NCBI GenBank assembly: GCA_963842125.1
Contig: CAWJFE010000004.1
Location: 1 to 64,000 of the forward strand
Length of the DNA stretch: 64,000 nt
DNA from: CAWCWK01 sp963842125
GTDB lineage: Bacteria > Pseudomonadota > Alphaproteobacteria > Rhizobiales > CAWCWK01
Direction: 5' to 3'
Shown: positions 59,516-64,000 of the stretch, one piece after another
Position numbering within the stretch: position 1 is the first letter of the stretch
Layout: each line of letters begins with the position of its first letter
Program-made: the position numbers and the translations under genes
The notes under the pieces: model-generated
What the model saw: only the letters and a program-made list of their open reading frames with translations
Databases searched by the model: none
What the model was told of the DNA's origin: nothing

Positions 59516-60661
59516 ATGGGGGGTGCCATGACCAGCGCGGAGCTCGACGCTCTCGTTCGCGACCTGGGCGAGCATGTGGACGCGGCAGCCTACAGCGCGG
59601 AGGGCTGGCGGGGCTTTCTCGACCGCTTCATCGAGGTCTTCCCAGGCGCCAATATCGGTTTCGCGCGCCAGAGCTTCGGCGATCGGGCCCATTCCTTCGC
59701 CCATTTCTCGGGCTTCGATCCCGATTTCGTCGAGGCCTTCGGCGCGCATTATGCCGCGATCAACCCCTTCACCTCGGTCATGGCGGCGCTGCGGCCGGGG
59801 CAGATCGTGATCGCCAACACCTTCCTGCCGATCCGGACCTATTCGGACACCGAATTCGTCGCCGATTGGCTGGAGCCGCAGGCGGCGATGAACTCGGCCA
59901 ACGTGAAGCTGGCCGGCACGCCCGACAGCGTCGCCTGGATCAGTTCCCATTACGACGACCGGCTCGCCGACGAGTACGATCCGATGATGGAGCGCGTCCT
60001 CCACACGCTGCGGCCGCGCCTCACGCGGGCCATGGCGACCGGCGACCGGCTGGCGAGCGCCACCGACGTCTCGCTGCGCCGCGCGGCGCTTCTCGGCAAC
60101 GAGACCGAGCCCGCCCTCATTCTCGACGAGAAGGGCCGGGTGCTCGACGTCAACGCGTCGGCCGAGGAGGCGCTTGGGACCGGCCACCTCCTCCGCCTCC
60201 TCGGCAACCGGCTGATCCTGACCGACGAGCGCGCGCGGACCTGGCTGGCAGGGGCGCTCCTCGAGGAGAGCGTCGCCCCGTTCGGTGCCGCGTTCGGCAT
60301 GCACGAGCACCATCTGAGGCACACGGCCGTGCCGACGCTGCTGCACCTCGCGCCGCTGCCGACCTTCGTCGTCGAGACCTGGCCGATGAGTCTGGAGACC
60401 GGGCGGCGCTATCTCCTGCTGATACGCCAGCCGGGCCAGACCGACCCGCTCGCCCGCCTCCAGCCCTTCGCGCGGCGATACGCCCTCTCCCCGGCCGAGA
60501 CCCGCCTCTGCCTCGCCCTCGTCGAGGGGCTGAGCCTGTCGGACGCGGCCGACCGGCTCGCCATCACCCGCAACACCGTCCGAGACCGGCTGAAGGCGAT
60601 CTTCCGCAAGACGGGTACATCCCGCCAAAGCGAACTCATCCTCCGCATCCTCAAGGGGTGA
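59516..60661 (+). CDS. LuxR-family regulator
   Basis: The protein has about 381 residues. The C-terminal HTH (ALSPAETRLCLALVEGLSLS then DAADRLAITRNTVRDRLKAI and FRKTGTSRQSELI) is LuxR-like. The N-terminal ~270 residues have no receiver Asp; they resemble a ligand-binding domain found with such HTHs (GANIGFARQSFGDRAHSF, then HYAAINPFTSVMAALRPGQI). A homolog with the same domain layout is encoded on the opposite strand at 61372. The ATG at 59516 is 12 bases before another in-frame ATG at 59528. It follows an RTX gene, making regulation of that gene possible. Confidence 0.8.
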   Translation: MGGAMTSAELDALVRDLGEHVDAAAYSAEGWRGFLDRFIEVFPGANIGFARQSFGDRAHSFAHFSGFDPDFVEAFGAHYAAINPFTSVMAALRPGQIVIANTFLPIRTYSDTEFVADWLEPQAAMNSANVKLAGTPDSVAWISSHYDDRLADEYDPMMERVLHTLRPRLTRAMATGDRLASATDVSLRRAALLGNETEPALILDEKGRVLDVNASAEEALGTGHLLRLLGNRLILTDERARTWLAGALLEESVAPFGAAFGMHEHHLRHTAVPTLLHLAPLPTFVVETWPMSLETGRRYLLLIRQPGQTDPLARLQPFARRYALSPAETRLCLALVEGLSLSDAADRLAITRNTVRDRLKAIFRKTGTSRQSELILRILKG

Positions 60662-60714
60662 TCGCGGCAGGCTCGTGCACAACGTGTCGGGCGCAGTGGG
60701 TGTGGGGCCGACCG

Positions 60715-61008
60715 TCAGTCCGGCCACGCCTCGTCGGGCCAATGCCGGGCCCCGTGGATCACGCGGAGTATGAACACGGCCGCGTCGGTCGTCTCGTAGG
60801 CGATGAGGTAGCGGGTGCGCGTGACGGGCTTCTCGTAGGTTCCGGCGACCCGGCCGTGCCGCCCGATGGCGTGTTCGCCGAGCGCGGTCGCGGCGGCGTC
60901 GATCCGATCGACGAGATCCGTCGCCGCCTGCGGGTTGGATCGGGCGATGAAGGCGATGGCGGCGTCGAGGTCGTCGAGGGCGTCTTCGGACCACAGGACG
61001 GTCCTCAT
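60715..61008 (-). CDS. parE: ParE-type toxin
   Basis: The protein has 97 residues and reads as a ParE/RelE fold: LWSEDALDDLDAAIAFIARS, then AATDLVDRIDAAATALGEHA and TRTRYLIAYETTDAAVFILR, ending in VIHGARHWPD. ParE proteins attack DNA gyrase. The upstream ParD gene overlaps it by four bases. Confidence 0.88.
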   Translation of the reverse strand: MRTVLWSEDALDDLDAAIAFIARSNPQAATDLVDRIDAAATALGEHAIGRHGRVAGTYEKPVTRTRYLIAYETTDAAVFILRVIHGARHWPDEAWPD

Positions 61009-61277
61009 TCGCCGGACGCGGCCCGTCCGATCGTATCGCGCAGCCGGCCCATGGCCTGATCGTGCGGAACGGTGCGCCCCTCCCGCACGTCCCGCCGCGC
61101 GGCCTCGATGCCGTCGACCACGGCGATCTCACGCTCGACGTAGTCCGCGATGGCCTGCCCGGCGAGGAACGACCGGGTGCGCTGCGTCACGCCGCCGATC
61201 CGGTCGAGCTTGGCCTTCGTCCCTTCCGGAACGCGAACGCTCAAGGTCTCGCTCGTCGTGTTGGCTCGTGCTGTCAT
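61005..61277 (-). CDS. parD: ParD-type antitoxin
   Basis: The 90-residue protein has an N-terminal ribbon-helix-helix (ETLSVRVPEGTKAKLDRIGG then RTRSFLAGQAIADYVERE) and a C-terminal flexible toxin-binding segment. The start chosen is the ATG at 61277 (MTARANTTSETLS); upstream in-frame codons to 61361 do not look coding. Together with parE it forms a complete type II locus. Confidence 0.87.
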   Translation of the reverse strand: MTARANTTSETLSVRVPEGTKAKLDRIGGVTQRTRSFLAGQAIADYVEREIAVVDGIEAARRDVREGRTVPHDQAMGRLRDTIGRAASGE

Positions 61278-61371
61278 GTGGACACGATAGCACGATGAAA
61301 CCTCTCCTGCGAGATCGATTGCGCCGAGACGGGCCTGTTCCCGAGGCCCGGCCGCGATCAACCGGCCACAA

Positions 61372-62538
61372 TCAGCCGGATGGGCGCAGGATCGCGAGCA
61401 AGAGCGTGGCCTGGCGGCGGGTGCCGGTCTTGGCGAAGACGGTCTTCAGCCGGTCCCGGCCCGTCGCGACCGTGATGCCGAGATCGGCGGACGCCTCGGT
61501 GAGGCTGCGACCATCCAGCAAGGCCGCGCAGAGCCGCGTCTCGGACGGGGAGAGCCGGTGGCGCCGGGCGAACGTGTCGAGGCGGGCGGTATGGGGCCGA
61601 TCCGCGTCAGCCCGTGACGGATCGTGCAGGAGGACGAGATAGCGCCGACCCGTCAGCGTGTGCCAGGCATCGAGGGGCAGCGGCGGGAGGGGCGCGATCA
61701 GCCAGCCGTCCGGCGATGGCCTGGCCCCTCCCTCGTCGCGCGCCACCTCATCCCGCTTCCTGGCCGCGAGCGCATCGGCGAAGCGGTGGTGATCGTCGGA
61801 GTCGGCGAGGACGAGTCGCCCTCGTCGCAGCGCGATGGGCGATCCCTGGTCGAGCGCGGCCGCGGCGGGCGCATTGGCGTCCAGCACGCGCGCCTCGGCG
61901 TCGATCACGAGCGCGAGATGGGGTTCGCGATCGAGGAGCGCCGTCGTGGTCAGCGCGGCCTCGGCCCGCCTCGCCAAGGTCGCGGCTGCCGCCAGCGTTC
62001 GCTCGAGACGGGGCCGCAGGCGAATGAGCGTCCGCTCCAGCGCCTCGTCGTAGACGGGCGCCATCCCCTCCTCGTAATGCGTCGTGATCCAGGCATGGGC
62101 CCCGCCGCTCTCGCCTCGCCGCCCCGATGGCGCTCCGGCGAGCTTGACGTTGGTCGACCCCGTCAGCCGGCCCTGCGGCAAGAGCCAGTCGTTGACGAAT
62201 TCGGTCCTGGCGAAGGTCATCACGGGCAGGTAGCGATTGCCCACGACGACCCGCCCCGGCTCGACCGCCGCCAGGACCGCGGGGAACGGGCTGACGCGGC
62301 TGTAATGCGCGTGGAAGCTCTCCAGCGACGCAGCGTCGAAGCCGGTCGAGCAGCCGAACGTATCGGCATCCGCCCCCAGCGTCTGGCGCACGAAGCTCGC
62401 CTTCACGCCTGGAAAGCGCTCGGCGACGAGGCGCGTCAGGCCCTGCCAGCCGGCCGGGTCGAACGCGGCTGCCTCGACCGCCTCGCCCAAGTCCCCGGCG
62501 ATCCGCTCCAGCGCCGCATCGCCGAACCGCTCAGCCAC
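61372..62538 (-). CDS. LuxR-family regulator, paralog of 59516
   Basis: The 388-residue protein has the same layout as the one at 59516: an N-terminal part with FHAHYSRVSPFPAVLAAVEP and WLLPQGRLTGSTNVKLAGAP, and a LuxR HTH (HRLSPSETRLCAALLDGRSL then TEASADLGITVATGRDRLKT and FAKTGTRRQATLL). It is a diverged paralog, not a recent duplicate. It lies downstream of an RTX gene on the same (minus) strand, mirroring the 58305-60661 arrangement. No receiver domain is present. Confidence 0.8.
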   Translation of the reverse strand: MAERFGDAALERIAGDLGEAVEAAAFDPAGWQGLTRLVAERFPGVKASFVRQTLGADADTFGCSTGFDAASLESFHAHYSRVSPFPAVLAAVEPGRVVVGNRYLPVMTFARTEFVNDWLLPQGRLTGSTNVKLAGAPSGRRGESGGAHAWITTHYEEGMAPVYDEALERTLIRLRPRLERTLAAAATLARRAEAALTTTALLDREPHLALVIDAEARVLDANAPAAAALDQGSPIALRRGRLVLADSDDHHRFADALAARKRDEVARDEGGARPSPDGWLIAPLPPLPLDAWHTLTGRRYLVLLHDPSRADADRPHTARLDTFARRHRLSPSETRLCAALLDGRSLTEASADLGITVATGRDRLKTVFAKTGTRRQATLLLAILRPSG

Positions 62539-62780
62539 CCGGAGAGGCGCCCGGCGGCACAGGCGTCACCACCGATCGGGACGGGCATCCCTCGGCCCAT
62601 GCGGCATGCGGCCGTCTCATCGCTTACAACTCTTCGGATGCCTTCACGTCACCCGACGGTAGCATGACGGCGCGCCCAGACAAGCGCGCTATCGGCGGCG
62701 CATCCGACAGGGCCCTCGGCGGCGCTGGAGCGGTTCCCGCAAACATCGGCTCGACGTTTGCCCTCTCCTCCTCGTCATCC

Positions 62781-62818
62781 TCGGGTCGGCGCCTGGGAAT
62801 GAGGCTGGAGGTAAGGTC
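62781..62818. repeat. short dispersed motif, copy 2 of 24100-24138
   Basis: CTCGGGTCGGCGCCTGGGAA followed by TGAGGCTGGAGGTAAGG resembles the right arm of the inverted-repeat element at 23973-24138. It lies in the gene-free stretch 62539-62849. Confidence 0.5.
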
Positions 62819-62849
62819 GCTTGCCAGACCCGCCTCTGCTGGAATGGCG

Positions 62850-62957
62850 CTGGAACGCGTCCGGTTCCTATTCACTCACCAAACGCGTTCCAGTACTTTG
62901 TTTTTGCACGGTTCCGTACGCTGCGGTGCTATCGTACCTCCGCTGGAACGGCTCTAG
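62850..62957 (-). repeat. dispersed ~106-bp element, copy 2
   Basis: This is the reverse complement of the element at 12895-13000 over most of its length: CTAGAGCCGTTCCAGCGGAG, then GATAGCACCGCAGCGTA and TAGGAACCGGACGCGT. Its end supplies the TAG stop codon of the RTX gene at 62954-62956, so it arrived in or at the edge of that gene. Confidence 0.75.
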
Positions 62958-64000
62958 AACTGGAAATCGCCCGCATCGAGATCGGCCTGCGCGATGCCGC
63001 TCAAGGTGAGGACATTGCCATTGCCGAGATCGATCGTCGCGTTGCCCTCGGCGTCCTCCCCGATCCGGCCGGCGAGATCGGCGAAGGCGGTGATGCCGCT
63101 GCCCGTGAGGTCGAGTGCGTCGATGCCGTTCTCGAAGCCGAAGACGACGTCGGACCCGTTGTCGAAGACGGAGCCGTAGACGTCGCGCAGTCCGTCGTTA
63201 CGGCCCAGATAGACCACATCGTCGCCCGTGCCGCCGAAGACGCTGTCGGCGCCATCGGCCGCGAAGATCGTGTCGTCGCCGGCGCCGCCGAAGATGGTGT
63301 CGGCGCCGCTGCCGGCCGCGACCTGATCGTTGCCCGTGCCGGTGCCGATCTCGTCAGCGCCGCCGCCGCCGGCCAGCGTGTCGGACGCCGAGCCGCCATA
63401 GAGCTTGTCGTCGTCGTTGCCGCCATAGAGGAGATCGTCGCCGGTGCCGCCGTAGAGGTTGTCGTTGCCGTCGCCTCCAAAGCCCTGGTCGTTGCCCTCT
63501 CCGCCACCGATCGTGTCGGCCCCTTCGCCGCCGGCCTGGGCGTCGTCGCCCTCCCCGCCGTAGAGCTGGTCGTCGCCGGCGCCGCCCGCCGTGGTGTCGT
63601 TGCCGGCTCCGCCGAAGATCTGATCGTCGCCCTCGCCGCCGAACGCCTCGTCGTCGCCGTCGCCGGAGAAGAGCGTATCGTTGCCGCCGCCGCCCGAGAG
63701 CGTGTCGTCGCCCCCACCGCCGGACAGCGTGTCGGCCGTCTCGCCGCCTTCCAGCGTGTCCGATCCGTCGCCGCCCTCGATGGTGGGCGTGACGGGCGCC
63801 GGGGGTGCGGTCGGCACGAAGACGATGGCGCCCGAGCCATCGTTCTGGAACGCGCCGTCGAGCCCGGCCGTCACGCCGACGGTCACGGGCGCAACGCCGA
63901 TGGCGCCCGGCGCGATGTCGATGACGAGCGAGCCGCCGCTATAGGTCACGGTCGTCGCCGACGTCGCCTCGTCGATGAGAAGACGGTCGCCGGCCTCGAA
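62954..64000 (-). CDS. RTX calcium-binding protein, C-terminal part (runs off right edge)
   Basis: The visible ~348 codons run from the window edge to the TAG at 62954. The right edge reads FEAGDRLLIDEATSATTVTY, then a strand-rich region, then dense nonapeptides from about 63750 (GGDGSDTLEGGETADTLSGG), and the closing module GFENGIDALDLTGSG with VLTLSGIAQADLDAGDFQF. It is a typical RTX exoprotein; the N-terminus lies outside the window. The closing module is nearly the same as that of the beta-helix gene at 42299. Its LuxR neighbour is downstream on the same strand. Confidence 0.88.
   Translation of the reverse strand, partial: FEAGDRLLIDEATSATTVTYSGGSLVIDIAPGAIGVAPVTVGVTAGLDGAFQNDGSGAIVFVPTAPPAPVTPTIEGGDGSDTLEGGETADTLSGGGGDDTLSGGGGNDTLFSGDGDDEAFGGEGDDQIFGGAGNDTTAGGAGDDQLYGGEGDDAQAGGEGADTIGGGEGNDQGFGGDGNDNLYGGTGDDLLYGGNDDDKLYGGSASDTLAGGGGADEIGTGTGNDQVAAGSGADTIFGGAGDDTIFAADGADSVFGGTGDDVVYLGRNDGLRDVYGSVFDNGSDVVFGFENGIDALDLTGSGITAFADLAGRIGEDAEGNATIDLGNGNVLTLSGIAQADLDAGDFQF

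Noticed and set aside
1..64000. tRNA, rRNA or tmRNA genes
   Set aside because: No cloverleaf-like segments, CCA-ended stems or rRNA signatures were noticed on either strand by eye; a covariance search was not possible.

Overview
The window is GC-rich DNA from an alphaproteobacterium, probably Hyphomicrobiales-like. That is inferred from codon and gene style: RTX proteins, a PrtD/HlyD-type secretion pair, ParA plus ribbon-helix-helix partition pairs, BrnTA, RES-Xre and MobA/MobL genes. It reads as plasmid or chromid DNA. An iteron array lies upstream of a Rep-like gene (26775-28143), there are two ParA-type partition operons (24487-25607 and 35272-36281), a relaxase gene (53892-55130), and many toxin-antitoxin and transposon genes. 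No rRNA or tRNA was seen.

Layout. 1-4330 is a graveyard: a broken membrane-protein tail, a Tn3 transposase fragment, a brnTA locus whose toxin gene has a premature stop, and a decayed IS5 transposase. 4493-7954 carries a polytopic membrane protein, a GtrA-like flippase and a family-2 glycosyltransferase. 8055-12740 is a 1561-residue autotransporter. 13290-14784 is a NarL-type two-component system. 16038-22681 is the most distinctive unit: a hyper-acidic repeat protein, a second protein built on repeated QxN/DxD units, a type I secretion ABC transporter with a long N-terminal extension, and its membrane-fusion partner. 22707-28143 holds an XRE regulator, a DUF2061-like membrane protein, partition operon 1, a methyltransferase, the iterons and Rep. 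28175-36281 has a diguanylate cyclase, an RTX remnant, a RES-Xre toxin-antitoxin pair, a DNA-binding protein, two exported proteins and partition operon 2.

36339-41453 is a nest of Tn3-family elements that truncates a second copy of the diguanylate cyclase. 42299-48914 contains three large RTX genes: a beta-helix protein, a serralysin-like metalloprotease and a repeat-only protein. 49155-53837 is a chimeric ORF and a Tn3 transposon inserted next to an RTX tail. 53892-58160 carries a relaxase, VapBC, a resolvase, CcdAB and an HNH protein. 58305-64000 shows two RTX-LuxR gene pairs facing each other across a ParDE locus; the last RTX gene runs off the right edge.

How it fits together. The exported repeat proteins (RTX, autotransporter, acidic/QxN pair) suggest heavy investment in surface or secreted calcium-binding material. 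The PrtD/HlyD pair is the only type I secretion transporter seen here and no TolC gene is visible. Toxin-antitoxin loci and two partition systems would stabilise the replicon. The Tn3 copies, RTX tails and duplicated diguanylate cyclase show that it has been repeatedly rearranged.
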